64,000 nt of DNA from Grammothele lineata (taxonomy: Eukaryota > Basidiomycota > Agaricomycetes > Polyporales > Polyporaceae), in assembly GCA_002150815.3 (NCBI GenBank), contig NDFF03000138.1, positions 62,001 to 126,000 on the forward strand, in the 5' to 3' direction. The notes under the pieces were generated by a model, which saw nothing but the letters and a program-made list of their open reading frames with translations, was not told where the DNA came from and searched no databases. The position numbers and the translations under genes were made by a program. Each line of letters begins with the position of its first letter. Positions within the stretch are counted from its first letter, which is position 1. Positions 1 through 11,850 of the stretch are shown here, in pieces.

Positions 1-2469
1 AGCCAGATACAAGCCGGCCCAGACCAGCAACAAGTTGCCCAACGCGTCGAGCTCGCACAGTGACCTACACACATACACGTACACACCGGGGGGCGTGGGC
101 GCCAACAAACACTAGTGGCGTCCGGTTATCTATCTGAAGAAGCTACGCGAGCGCGGCGCGTGCTCCGTTGCTGCGATGGCTCTGGCGTCGCGTCTGAGGG
201 CCCTGAGCACCTCAGGTGTTGGAAGGGTCCTCCGGGCCGCGGCTGCCAGGATCTTCCAGGTTCCGCTGCAGCAGACAGCTTGAGCAGGAAGCATGGGGAC
301 ACAGGGACACGAGAGGAGCAGGACCTGGCCTGGCCCGAGGTTGTTACGCGATACACTGCACACTGCACGAGCAGAGGTCGCGGCTCCGGATAGACGAAGA
401 GACGCGTCGCGCGCTCCAGGGGGGCTTCCGCTGTGGCCTGTAGCCTGTGGGTACTCAGCCACTCAGTGGGGTAAAACAAAGCAGAACATGACGAGAGGGA
501 AACACATCGGGGACGTGCTCGGCGTCCATGTCGGGGATATTGCGGCGTGTGCATTAATGTGAGCGCTCAAGCTTGCCGGGGGGCACGTACACGGTACCGT
601 GGAGGTCGGGGTGTCGTGTCGCGCGAGGTGCGCAATGTTCAAGTTAATCTGTTGGGGGCGGGCGAGAGAGGAAGCCCTATCGTCGTTTATGTCAACGCTT
701 ACTACACAAACCTGGTCGACGGTCCCCAGCGGGCAAGCGTAAACCCCCTGGGGGAAGACGGATAGACGTTTACCTCACCAGCGCACGCGCGCGCCCCGTG
801 GACCGTGGACCCGGCACCGGCGTACAAGGACGAGGACACGCCGCCAACCCTCGCGCCGGCACGCATCTGTCTGCGTGCGGTCGCTGGAGGCGGGGAAGCC
901 CACTGTGTCTCGTAAACGTTAACGGCGCGCCAGTCTCCCTGGGCCATTGCTCCTTCTCCAGCGAACGTCGAAGCCCTCGACTGGCGGCGCGGCCCTGGCA
1001 AGGTGGGCCACACGAGGGGGCGCGGCCGACGTCGGGCGACGACGGGCGTAGCGCAGCGCACTGCGCGCGGGCCAATCGCGGGCCCGACACGCGGCCGGCG
1101 CCACGCGCGAGGCTGTGAGGGGGATGCGAGTCGCGACGGAGGCCGGGCGGCGCGGCCGGCTAAGCGGGCCACGGGGTGATGCAGGGCCGGGCACGCGGTC
1201 CGCGCGCGACGGTCGTTGTTGTTGGTTCGAAGCTCGCGGTCCGCGTCGTGGCCCGCGGGGGTCATCGCGCGGTTGATGCCCGCGACGACTGAATTTGAAG
1301 CTCAAGAGTGACGTGCGTTGTGTTTTGGGGTGGTGCGCGCGACATGTCGAGCTTGAAAGAAAAGCAAAGAAAGTGGGGGCGGCGTTGGTCGATCGGCAGG
1401 AGCGGGATGGAATTTCCGGAGCGAACGCGGCGGGCGGCGGGCGTGGCGGGCGAGGAGGGAGAAGGCGGGGTGGATGACATCACGGTCTGAGACGGGCGAG
1501 GGGGATTGTTCTCCAAGGACTGGCGCTGCCCCAACGCTGCTCTCCATGGGCGCGCGGGGCGTTGGAGAGATGGATCCCCCGCAGAGGCGACTATCTGGAC
1601 GTGCGCATTCGGGCGGGTCGCGCGGCGAGAGGAGGTGGAGAAGCGTCCGAGACGGGCAGGACGCGCGTACGGAGGCAGGCGCGGAAGGACGGCGCGTGGT
1701 TGACGTGGGAGCAAGCAGGGATCTGGGCGCGTGGGAACCAGGGGGTGGAGGGCTGCCCGATCGGGCGAGGGGAGGACGGCGAGCGGGCGCTCGGGTAGGA
1801 CGAGGAGACCGGCTAAGGCGGGCGCCCTGACGGACCCATTCTCCACATGGCCGTTGCTCCCGCCTTGCGCCACAGAGGTCGGCCGGCCGGTTCCCGGGCG
1901 ACCGTCCTGCTTTGCGCATGCTGCGACGCAGTCTCCAACGATCGAAGACATAGGGGCGGGCGGTGCGGAAAATGTGAGGGCTAAACCTCGCAGGCGGGCG
2001 ACCAGGTGGCGAGGGGAGAGGGAGCCAAAGCGCGAGCGGGGCAGATGACGACAGCAGTTGGACAAAGAAAGAAGACGGACCCTGTGCAGGGGCCCGTTGA
2101 GGTGCAGGGCTTGCCACTGGGAGGTGGCAGGAGGAGGTGGCAGGAGAGGCGACTCCCAGGAAGCGGGGAAACGAAATCAGGCGCTGGACAGATTCTCCGA
2201 CCGCTGGGCCGAGAGCCGGCAAAGGGCGATGAAACGACGATGGAAAGCTTATTTGAATCGGGAAGGAGACCGCCGGGCGAGAGGACCCATCTCCGCGCGC
2301 TTTCTGTTCGCGTCGTGCTGGGCGATATTTAACGATCCGCCCGCCGACCGCCACGCCCTGCGACACCTCCGCTCCAGAGGCCCCTGCTCCCTCCGCCGTC
2401 CCCGCTTCCTCCGCCCCCTCCGCCCCTCCCATCTCTTCCCTTCCCATCACCCGCTCTCACTCTCCCATT
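1..2469. other. GC-rich region without a convincing gene; promoter of the FYVE gene at its right end
   Basis: No reading frame here shows a recognisable domain or a credible set of splice sites. The long open frames on both strands between about 700 and 2450 are low-complexity (Arg, Pro, Gly and Ser rich) and are what strong GC bias produces. The last ~130 bases before the FYVE start codon at 2470 are pyrimidine-rich (CCTCC/CTCTCC runs), a common fungal core-promoter signature. An AT-rich TATTTAA-like element lies near 2326-2332, about 140 bp upstream of the ATG. The promoter assignment is inference from composition and position. Confidence 0.5.
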
Positions 2470-3803
2470 ATGTCCCTCGCGTCCGCCCTCGCTTCGCGTC
2501 TTGGCGCGCTTCCTCCTGCACACCGCGCCGCCCGCAACGACGACGCCGCCAGCATCTCCTCCGAGGGTATGTCTTCCGCGCCACCATGTCGCGCGCGTGC
2601 ATATGCTAACCACCGCTCTACGCCACAGACGTCTCCCATTCTCTCGGCAGCTCTTCACTGAGTTCGTCATTCGACACGCGTTCGGTCGTGTCCGAACCCT
2701 CCACCTCCGACCTCCAGTCTTCCACCTCTCTCCTCCGCCCCCGCAGGAACGAGCATCTCGCCGTCCTTCTTCCGAAGCGTCTCTGGAAGGTTCGTAGCCT
2801 CGTCTAGTTTCCGCCACCCATCTGTTCCCATCGCGTCCCACCAACGCGCTCGTGCACGTGACTGACGTGTTCATCTCGCCCCGCACAGCCCGACTCCCAG
2901 GCCGCGCATTGCGATACCTTCCTCTGCCGCAAGGCTTTCTCCATCTGGGAACGCAGACATGTGAGAACCTTGTTCATTATCGGCTCGTCGTGTTCCGAGC
3001 TGACCGCGTTTTGTCGGTATCACAGCACTGCAGGAAGTGTGGCGGTGTCTTCTGCAGCGATTGCAGCAGCAAGACTACCACTCTTCTCGACACCTCCAAC
3101 CTTGCCTTCCTCAACCCTCCTCGCAACGTTCCCATCATTGTGTTTGATTCGCCCACTTCGCCCGTTGTCGAATCTCGCGTTTGCAGCGACTGCTGGGACC
3201 AGATCCATGGCTGCAAGTCGCCGCGCTCTCCGGTCCTTTCCAAGGCCAGCCCCATCGCCCTGGTTCGCAACACGGACAACATTCCCTCTGGCTCGTCTTC
3301 CGTGTCCTCGTCCGTCTCTACCCCTTCGGACAGTTCCCCGTTGAGCGCCCTTCCTCCTCGCCCCTATCTTAGGCGCACACAGACTTCCCCTCGCATTCCT
3401 GCTTCGCCTCTGCGCGCCACCAGCCCGCTCCCCCAAGCTGCTGTTGTGCTTATTGCCGACTCTGAGCTCTCGCTTGGTGAACTCGATGCGTACCCTCTTC
3501 GCCGTGCGAGCCACATCTGCAAGGCAACAGGCGGTGGTCGCTGGGAACCTAAGCCCATTCCTCAATACGCTGCTCAGCGCATTCCAGGCCGCAAGGCCGA
3601 GTATGAGCTGGCGCTGGAGCGCGAGGAGGAGGAGCGGAGAATCAGGCGTGCCAACCCTGTAATCCGTGATGGCGGTGCGTATTCGATCGTGTTTAGGTTC
3701 CATCAAAATCATTGATAGCGTTGTTGCAGACTTCCAAGTTCGTGTCCCTCGCGAGATCGAGCCACGGTCCCCTGGTGGTCCCATCACCCTCTCCACCTTC
3801 TGA
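2470..3803 (+). CDS. FYVE zinc-finger protein, about 350 aa, five exons
   Basis: FYVE domains bind phosphatidylinositol 3-phosphate and bring proteins to endosomal or vacuolar membranes. The hand-built model has exons 2470-2566, 2629-2789, 2889-2960, 3026-3674 and 3730-3803; phases close and give 350 residues. The FYVE domain spans about residues 85-170. It has WKPD at the N-terminal edge, a first Cys pair separated by four residues, the RRHHCRKCG signature (split by intron 3 between the two His), a CSDC pair, and a final RVCSDC. All eight zinc ligands are visible. The region between the third and fourth Cys pairs is stretched by Pro/Ser-rich sequence, as in the fungal FYVE group resembling S. 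pombe SPBC9B6.03. The C-terminal half is Ser/Pro-rich, then Glu/Arg-rich near residues 290-310. Cargo and partners cannot be read from the sequence. The family is clear; the orthologue is less certain. Confidence 0.88.
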
Positions 3804-6800
3804 GCGAGTCGCATTGCGATCGCTCTGTCCATCTGCATTGCTCTGTTGTCTTAATCACCCCGGATCCCTGTCTGTGCGTCTCTGACCATCTGCGACGGTC
3901 TGTGTGTGCGCCTATGCTCTGTACTATCATTATTCCTGGATCAGCTGTCTCTAGTACGTATGTGCCGTGCCGTTTAGTGCCGTTATGCCTCCCTCGTACC
4001 TTCGCTGTCGATATACCTGTCCCGTTGTTACCCTTCAGGCTGTTTATACCTTATCAGTATTCACCCTGCCCTCGGCCTTCCCCATCGCCGACTCCACCTT
4101 CCTCTACCCATCCACCCATCTGCGACTGCTCTCGACGCCCCGGACTTACTAGCTATAATTTGCCCGGCTCGGAGTCTCTTCCTCCCCCATTGCCCTCGGA
4201 CTGTCTCCACCGCCTCTCAGGTGTAATCATCGCGTCCCCTCCATCGACGCAGGGTCTCTGCCATCGTTCCCAGTACTTTTACCGCTACTGTAGATCGCCG
4301 CGCCCCACCTTTTCTCTTTTCTCTTAGGGTATGCACCTACCGCGCCCCTCTCCTCGGGGGTGTGTCTTTACTGTGGTTATAGTACGTGTACTATATAGGT
4401 CCCGTCGGATCCGCTCTCGATGCATGCGATAGAATGTGATTCGCTCCGTTATATGCCTCTTACTGTGTGGTGTGCGATGTGCGATATTGTGTGTCTGCGT
4501 GTGGATGGTCCACCACTTGTGTGTGCGGCTCGCGGCTCGCGGTTCGGATCTTGGTGGTCGAGACTCGAGACTCGAGAGTGGACAATATTGTAGGGAAAGG
4601 GAGCAGTCCGGTGTGCGCCCGGGTCCAGTGCGGACGACGCTCGAGCCGGGAAGCCTCTGTCTGGCCTCTGCATCTAGGTCTTTGGCTCCGCCCGTCCGTC
4701 TGTTCGCGCGCTGGAAACGGGTCCGGTGCGCCCGGGCTTCTGACTGAGGGTGCTCCGTGGAGCTCGTGGTTGGACGTTGGATGCTTGGAATCGCGAAGTC
4801 CGAAGTCCTGCGGGCGCTGAGGGATGAGGGTGCGGGGCCGGAGCGGGTGCGCGTTCGTCGGGGATCTGGTTGGGCTTCAGTGCTACGTGCGCGCGCAGAA
4901 GCGGGTCAAGCCGACCTGCTGAAGTCCGCGGTGGCCGGGTTTCGCGTCCGACTCGCTCATGAAGTGCCCATTCGAAAGGGTAGGACTCTAGGAGGCGGGT
5001 AGGTTCATTGTCGTTGCGTATGTAGTGTACATAGCATACACGTCGGGACGAAAGCACATCAAGAGCGACGCCTTAGCAGCCCGCTCGCTCGAGCTCCCCG
5101 CGCTCCGCGGCTCTCCCGGACCCTCGCAGATCCCTACGCGCGCGCTCGTCGTCCCACCTCATCGGCGCACCAGTCACAGCAACATCAGCAGCAGTGCACC
5201 CGTACGCACGTACGTAAGTCCTTAAACCCTCAAGCCTTAGGTCATAGGTCGAACTCTGCTTGCGCGCCCGCGCACAGAGGGGATCATAGCCCGACGACCT
5301 CGGCCCTTTGAACTTGGCGCTTCGACTGTTCGAGCTTCGCAAGCTCAGGAGGGGCTCCTGGCTCGGAGGCCCGGGACGGCATAGGTACGGTACGTAACGC
5401 GACGTGATGAGCCGCGCTATTGACGCCCGCGTGTGCCGCGGCGCGTGCAAGTGAGTGAGTGAACAAAGTCCACTGGCAGGACAGGATAGGAAGGTGAGCA
5501 CTGAGTACCGAGTACTGAGCGGGGATCAGAACCGCGCCGGAGAGTCTGAGGGGGTCTGAGGGAAGGGAGGGGAGGCGCGCCTGGTGCGCGCGATGCCTGT
5601 GTTCGGTGCTGGGGCTCTCACCATCGCGCGCTGACTCCGAGCTGCGAGCTGCGAACGCGGCATGCCAAAGTGGCAGCGACGGCGACGGCGACGGATTCGG
5701 GTTCTACTGCTGAGGAGCTGAGCTCTCGCCCGTTGTTCGCTGCCCAGTGTTCAGTGGTCATTCAGTGGGCCTGGTCGCTGTCTGGCAGGCTCTGTCCACG
5801 AAGCGCTAAACAGTGGGCGGGACCGCGGAGGCTGGCCGCTCGATCCCACGAGATGAAGGGAGCATGTGCGCGCACCGACGGGGCGCGCGAGCGGTCCCGC
5901 GGCCATCCTGGATCTGTCAGGGTCCTGGGATGTGCGTTATTAGGTCTTGAGTGGGAGGCGAGTATTCCAGCGAGCCAAACAAGTTGGAGTGTGTGCAGTG
6001 AGCAACAAGTAGGGGCTGCCCTGGGAAGGGCTTGCTGAGTCGTAGGTTGGTGGTTGCACAAGCAGCGGATGGCCATGGTAACGGTGAAGGTTTGGCGCGA
6101 AGGCAGGCAATGAGGATGGAGTCGGTCGCGTTGGCGAGACGACTTCGTAGACGGATGCGCTAGGATGCACTACGCTCGGGCGAGTAGTGGTAAGTTACCG
6201 ACAGCGATTCCTGTTCGTGCTTCCATCTGCTTCCATACAGCAAACACAAAGCACTGGAAGCAAATCTATCAGCCGTGAACATGAACGCTGGCATTTAGTG
6301 CGAGACGAGTAAAAGTCGCTGTCGAATTTACAGGGTGCATGCATGAGTGGTTTGTCCTGGGCGTTTGGAGCCCGACGAGTGCTTGTATCTTGCGTCTTGT
6401 CAACCTTCGGGTGCTCCCACCGGGCTTGTGAGCATAAGCTCGGCAAGCATGCCAGTCGGCTACTCAACGTAGCCTGTCATGACGACGGTATTCGGGATCT
6501 GTAGGCTCGAGGGACACGCACTAAGCCGATAGCGGTTTGTGCGAGCACACACCTGCTGACAGCTGGAATCTCGACATATGCAAACACTCACTAGCTGGAA
6601 GTTGAAACATACAGACGACCCCGGCTTGACCCGCGAGCTGAAGGGGGTGAGGGGACGTGATTTGGCCCTGATATGAGAGCGGACGCGGAGGCCGTGTGGG
6701 GTGCTTGTGGGCCGTTGTGTGGGAGAACATAATCGTGGAAGGCTGCCGGGACCGAGGAGGCTGTTGCGCGTCGCGACTGGCTCAGCTCGCATGGGCGAAT

Positions 6801-7429
6801 GGTCGTCGCGCAAGTGTCCGAGGGTGACGTCCAATTGCAGAGGCTCGTCGTCGCGTGCGGCACGCGACTGGAGAGGATCACTTGATGGTGCGCCGGCCCA
6901 CGGATCAATCTCGCCCGGCCGCTTTGCGTGGGCGTCGCTCGTGCTCCTTTTCGTTGGAAGACAACGTCGGGATCAATTGTAGGAGTGTTCCTGCCCGATT
7001 CCGCTGGCATGTGTTTCGAACCCCTCGGAGGGTGTTCGGGTATGAAATTGCAGTGGTGATCCGGACTGGGGAGATCTTGAGATCGTTGAATACCGTGTAA
7101 GAACATCCAGGGGCAGTCTTTGAGTATGATTGAAGATGTATGGCTGATAGTTGGAATACGAAGTTGGAACGTTGAACTTTAAGTCATACAGCAGTGGCCA
7201 CAGGGTGAATACTGCGAACAGGAGAATGACGTCCTGGTCCGGCATACTCGTACACTTACATCGAACTCAGTTTCCTCAGTATCAATCATAAGAAGGCCCC
7301 CGCGGGAACTCTAAATCCTGGATGAGTACCAAAGTCCATGACATATCAGACAGAGCATACCTGCGACCCCTGAGCGCATCGAAGAAGGTTGAGAGAGGAC
7401 CCCGGATAATACGGTTATATGCCTGATTT

Positions 7430-7600
7430 TTCGGGGCCCTTCGGGCCCCCTTTTGGTCCGAATCGTATAGAGGGGTCCGGACCACATTTTGGTCCGAATT
7501 CTGGGCAGACTTCAGGCAGTAGGTCGCTGCCGGTCCGAATTCTGGTCAGGCCTCAAAAATCGCGATTTTTCTTTTCCAAACCCTCAAAATCGCTCCGGGG
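7430..7600. repeat. GGTCCGAAT repeat cluster A (three copies) with a GC-rich hairpin
   Basis: The core GGTCCGAAT occurs near 7455, 7491 and 7532, two copies preceded by TTTT. The copies share the downstream trend CTGG(T/G)CAG. At 7430-7447 a GGGGCCC-TTC-GGGCCCC palindrome can form a 7-bp stem. The stretch is AT- and GC-patchy and has no open frame of interest. It looks like a fragment of a dispersed non-coding repeat. Confidence 0.6.
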
Positions 7601-8280
7601 CCCTCTGTAGCACTTCTGTAAGCACCAACAATGTGGGAAAAACAGCGCGTATGGCTGAGATGATGTGTAGAGCATATGTAATCCTCTGGGGGCAAGTTGG
7701 CTACGAGAGCTGTTGTATAGACGTCATGAAGAGGCTTATGGCCTCAAGACCGCCGGCGGTATCGAGTTTATGGACGCAGAGATACACTAAGATTAGAATC
7801 TCACACATGGCCACAAGAGCGGAGGTGTATTTGTACACTGCGGAGAATTAAGTCGATGCGCCATGAGCAATATGAGCTAGTATATACGTATGTGATAAGT
7901 GTCAACGGGTATGTACTTAGTGAGGACTTCGCTCGGTGAACGTCAGTCGTATTATCCCGGCTACCCGATGAGAGATGAAGTGGCCAGCGAGATGCTTTTG
8001 TGCATACCTAGCAGGACGCGTGCGGACTCGGATGCACGCTGCTATCAGTATGCTTAGTAGAGCTGCTTATGTCGGAGCGCGAAGTAACTATTCCGAAAAG
8101 GGAATATATGAGCTAGCAGCACCACCATACATGCTTTGGAATATCTGGGTTTGAACATACGTATAAGCGTGTACTTGTGAACAATAATCGATCTTATAAA
8201 GCTGCTGTAATAGAGCACTAGTGTTCGAACTCTGCCCTCACAATAGACGACGCTACAGGCGCCACCCGCGGGTCAGCGGA

Positions 8281-8430
8281 AGCTGGTCCGAATCCGGTCA
8301 GCCATTGACGGGCACCCCTTTCCGGTCCGAATCGTTGATCAATCCTGGTCGCGCGAACGGGCTACTTTTGGTCCGAAAATCCGTCAGGGCTCCCCTGCGG
8401 GGCCCCCCATTTTGGTCCGAATCGCCCATC
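8281..8430. repeat. GGTCCGAAT repeat cluster B (four copies)
   Basis: Copies of GGTCCGAA lie near 8285, 8333, 8370 and 8412, each followed within about 10 bases by a GTCAG or ATCAGG element, as in the cluster 0.8 kb to the left. A CCCCTGCGGGG palindrome sits between copies three and four. The two clusters therefore belong to one repeat family of unknown type. Confidence 0.6.
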
Positions 8431-11160
8431 AGGCATATGGGCGGATTATCCGGGGTCCTGTTGAGAGCTGTGGCCCAGATTGATCGATCCCACTACACGG
8501 CCAGCTGCGCATTTAGACTAGGGCGCGGATGGACGATTTGAGCAGGGGGACAAATGCGCGATTGGGGCGCAGGGTCAACCCGGGCCAACTCTGGTCTATA
8601 TCACCGAATTTGCGTCTCGTTTGGACCCGAGGGCGAGCCCCAGTGCAAGTTGCGCGGGGGCCAGCCTCAGCATGAACTCAGGTTGGGCGCTCTACGACCG
8701 AAGGGGGCCGAAAGCTCACGTGAGATGACGCAACGGGCTCTTATTCCCACGGTTGGTTTTTTCGTTGGGCTTCGCTCGACGCCTGCAGCGTCTTTCTTCT
8801 GTTCTTCCTCCTACCATCTTGGCTTGTCATCCGGGCCCCTGGGACTGCGCACCCAGTACGCAAGCGCATCAGCAAAAACTCTATTGCTGCCAGACTTACT
8901 GAGGTTTCCACTGTGAGTCTACTACATCCGCCCCGTGTTGCGGAGTTTCCGCCGTCGACGACAACAAGCGCGAGCAGCTGTACGTCCAGCACATGCGCGT
9001 GCGCGAAGCCCAGCGCGTCGCTGAACTTCATGCGTGTGCATGTCCTGGACGTGCCGCTGTCTGTGCTGGACCTCGTCTGGCCGTGCCGCCTCGTACTCTG
9101 CTGCGATGCTGTAGTTCAATCTCGATCGTTCGACAATGTCTCGAACCCCCTTATGAATACCATGCGCGCAGTATCAAAGGAATCAGTCATACGTGTACGT
9201 CCTTGCTTGCTACCCCTCCGCTGATATTGCATCTGATGTAGCTTTGATAGGGACTCTGACATCTCTTAGACCATGCAGCGGTTGGTTAGGCATATACATC
9301 GATGCGATTCAACGCGTCTTGGGTGAGTATTCGTTGTTTTGGCCCTCGCCAGTGCGCTCATTCACTGCGTTTCGTAGATGTATCGGTTTGCTACCTTTGT
9401 CGGTGTTCTCGATACGGAGCCGAATCTGCACCTGGGTGGCGGATAGCCGCCTCCTGGGCCTATGACCGCGTTGTTTAGATATGTAGTACATATAGCAGTG
9501 CGTATTTGTGTATGTAGCATTGTAATATATCTTTTAGTTCCGCGTAGTGTATGTTGTGTGAAGGTGCATGCAGCGAAAGCAAGGGGGAAGCGGGTCGCCG
9601 ACCCCGCCGATAGATTTCCCTATCAAGCACGTGACTGATTTGATCGTCCCCGTGCCTGACTGGGTCCATGCTGAGGCCCAAAATCCTGGGTCCTATCTGG
9701 GGAGGCACCGGTCAAAATAAGACGAGGGGTTGAAATAACCCAAGCTGGGGCTGGATGGCCTAGGGCCAGCCTGAGTTCCGTAAGACCACCTGCCTGTGTA
9801 GTATGTGGGCAGTGAGAGTTCTATATGACAGAACGTTCGCCCCCGAGCGGAGTCGAACGCGCGCGCGGACCTCCCTCCGAGACGAGCGCTTGGAGCGCCC
9901 TCCCCGGACAGGACGCGGAGGCCTGTGCGTCTTCTGCAGCTTCCGTACGTCCATCACCGCATCCACCATCGCCACCTTCCCCATCCGCCTGTCCTCTGCT
10001 CAAGTGCTGCCCCGCTCCCAGCTGCTCCTCGCGCGCATCGCAGCGTGGGATGAGCGACCCACAGGTGCGTCCCGCGCGGACCATATCTATCGGTACTGGT
10101 CCCGTAGAGAACAGATGATTGAATGGGTGCGAGCGCGCTCCGCGCATCGTGCTGCTCGTCGGAGCGTCCATCTCGATGGACCTATCGTCGTAAACGGACA
10201 ACAGGGGGGGCACGCCGCAGGACATGCTGCAGCACGGCACACGACTTTGATCGCAGTGTCCGTTCTTTTGTGGGGGCGAGCGGCTCGAGAACAAAGGTTC
10301 ACCGCGTCCATCATTGCTCGATTCGTCGAGCTCTCGAGCACGCCGTGCACCGCACGCTCGACGACGCGCGGGTCTTTGGAACCTCCCATGTCTTCCTCTG
10401 TTGGCACGCCGCACCGGCCGCAGCTTGTGCGGAGATGATCCTGGGCTCTCAACGTCCGAATCTATAGATGTGAACTATCTATCGACGGTGAGGCCCGCTT
10501 CGTGGCACCTCGTCGAGCTTTATGGATCATAGTCTCCCAGAATCGCAGCGTTTCATGTAGGGGCGGGGTAGAGGTTCGCTGAGATTCTAACTTTCAACTC
10601 TATACAGCTAGCGCCCTGCCTTTCCGGGAGTTGAAACAGATCTGAACGATATCAACGGCGAGGGGTTCGTGGCGCATCCGCTCCTCGACCTATAGGCGCG
10701 AGCTTGAGTTTGACTAGCGTCGTCCGCCGAACGCACGCTGCTAGTATAATCAATGTGCATCACATCTCAAGCCTTGAAGAAGAGTCACGGGAGCATGTTT
10801 TCTGCAGGACCATTGCTCGTTGGATGCTGCATGGCACCCCTATAGAACGCTGGTTCGGCACGGGGTGAGTTGTACTAGATCTTTCACCTGCTGCTTTGAC
10901 AGCTGATCACGCGTTATTGCTGCAGTCCTTAGCCAACTGTTCCATGTTGGGGCCGTCCCAGCGTAGAACTTCAACTTTGAAAGCGTGGCTGGCATGTCAC
11001 GTGATCTTTTCATCGGGACGTAGTTTGGGACACGCCGCTGCGGGTCAGCCAAACGAGAGGAGCACAGCTCTCTGCCTCATCGTGGTGCCCCTCTTGTTCG
11101 CACCGCGAAGAAGGGAGACACCACGAGGAGGCAGAGAGCCCTCCCGAAGGAGTGTGATGT

Positions 11161-11211
11161 CCTTTGAGCCGTGCCCGCCACGTTGCGCACCGTGACGGAC
11201 GCGGCTCAAAG
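11161..11211. repeat. 51-bp interrupted palindrome (strong hairpin)
   Basis: CTTTGAGCCG at the left end is matched exactly by CGGCTCAAAG at the right end. Further in, CCG/CGG and CACG/CGTG pair symmetrically around a short loop. It lies directly before the hairpin-repeat block. Function unknown; it could be a transcription terminator or a transposon end. Confidence 0.6.
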
Positions 11212-11219
11212 CCCACCAC

Positions 11220-11580
11220 CTGCGAGGGGTAGCTAATCCCCCGCAGGCCCTCTGTTTGCTTGGTCCACAGCTCAAAACCAAGCACCCAAGAAATGTAGTG
11301 CGGTCCTCCTGACCCGCGACTGGAAAGAGGTTGCAGGTCGCCCCGCAACACCTCCCCAGTACATCTCCTGGACCCCGATCCGCCACGAGTGGCGGACCGA
11401 GTTCACGGCTAGCCACTGAGGATGGTAAGTCCTCGGCGGCTACCGTGATGGCCGTCTGCGAGGGGTGTCGAGTCCCTCGCAGCCGTCCGACCGCGATCGC
11501 TGTCTGCGAAGGGTGGCGAGTCCTCCACGTACGACGACCACGGTTACCGGCCACGGGGAGTGGTGAACTCCCCGCAGCCG
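11220..11580. repeat. Block of about five related stem-loop repeats
   Basis: Related units read roughly GAGGGGTnGyGAGTCCCTCGC. They occur near 11221, 11416, 11459, 11507 and 11553; the last four are spaced about 45 bp apart. In each, a G-rich arm is followed after 6-8 bases by its complementary C-rich arm. Differences in one arm are partly compensated in the other, for example CTGCGAGGG/CCCTCGCAG against CGGGGAG/CTCCCCG. The unit length of 15 codons also gives a weak repeated peptide on either strand, so a decayed coding repeat cannot be excluded. Confidence 0.55.
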
Positions 11581-11639
11581 GTCGACCTCCCTCCTCCTCC
11601 CTTCCCCTCCCTTCACATTACAGAACGATACCACGAAAC

Positions 11640-11850
11640 CACATCCAAGCCAGAAACAACGAGGCGCATCCAAAACAGCTCCGACGAGACAGCAGTCGAA
11701 CCAAGCCATGACGAAGCGACATCCGAACCACGAGTCAACGTCCAAGTCACGAACCGACGTCCGAACCACGAAGCAACATCTGAGCCACGAATCGACAACT
11801 GAGTCACACGAACCAACCACGACGGAATCATGTCCGAACCTGCCACGACG
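11640..11850. repeat. Degenerate tandem repeat, about 24-bp unit
   Basis: Units resembling ACGAACCGACGTCCGAACC recur with many substitutions (for example near 11720, 11750 and 11775). The G-poor plus strand and the loss of regularity towards the edges suggest an old minisatellite. No gene assignment is supported. Confidence 0.5.

Noticed and set aside
1302..2450. 382-codon open frame on the minus strand upstream of the FYVE gene
   Set aside because: Low-complexity Pro/Arg/Ser/Ala sequence with no domain, overlapping other long frames on both strands in a very GC-rich stretch; best explained by composition.
8970..9065. Imperfect inverted repeat (GTACGTCCAGCACATGCGCG versus CATGCGTGTGCATGTCCTGG) as an RNA gene
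   Set aside because: The match is short and imperfect and the surroundings show no promoter or terminator signals; kept only as a note.
9835..9905. Possible tRNA on the minus strand (GTTCGACTC looks like a T-loop)
   Set aside because: The bases flanking the loop do not pair as a T-stem and no D-arm or anticodon stem can be drawn.
9803..10467. 211-codon plus-strand frame and overlapping frames as a gene
   Set aside because: All six frames are unusually open here because of GC bias; no motif, no convincing start, and no consistent exon series.
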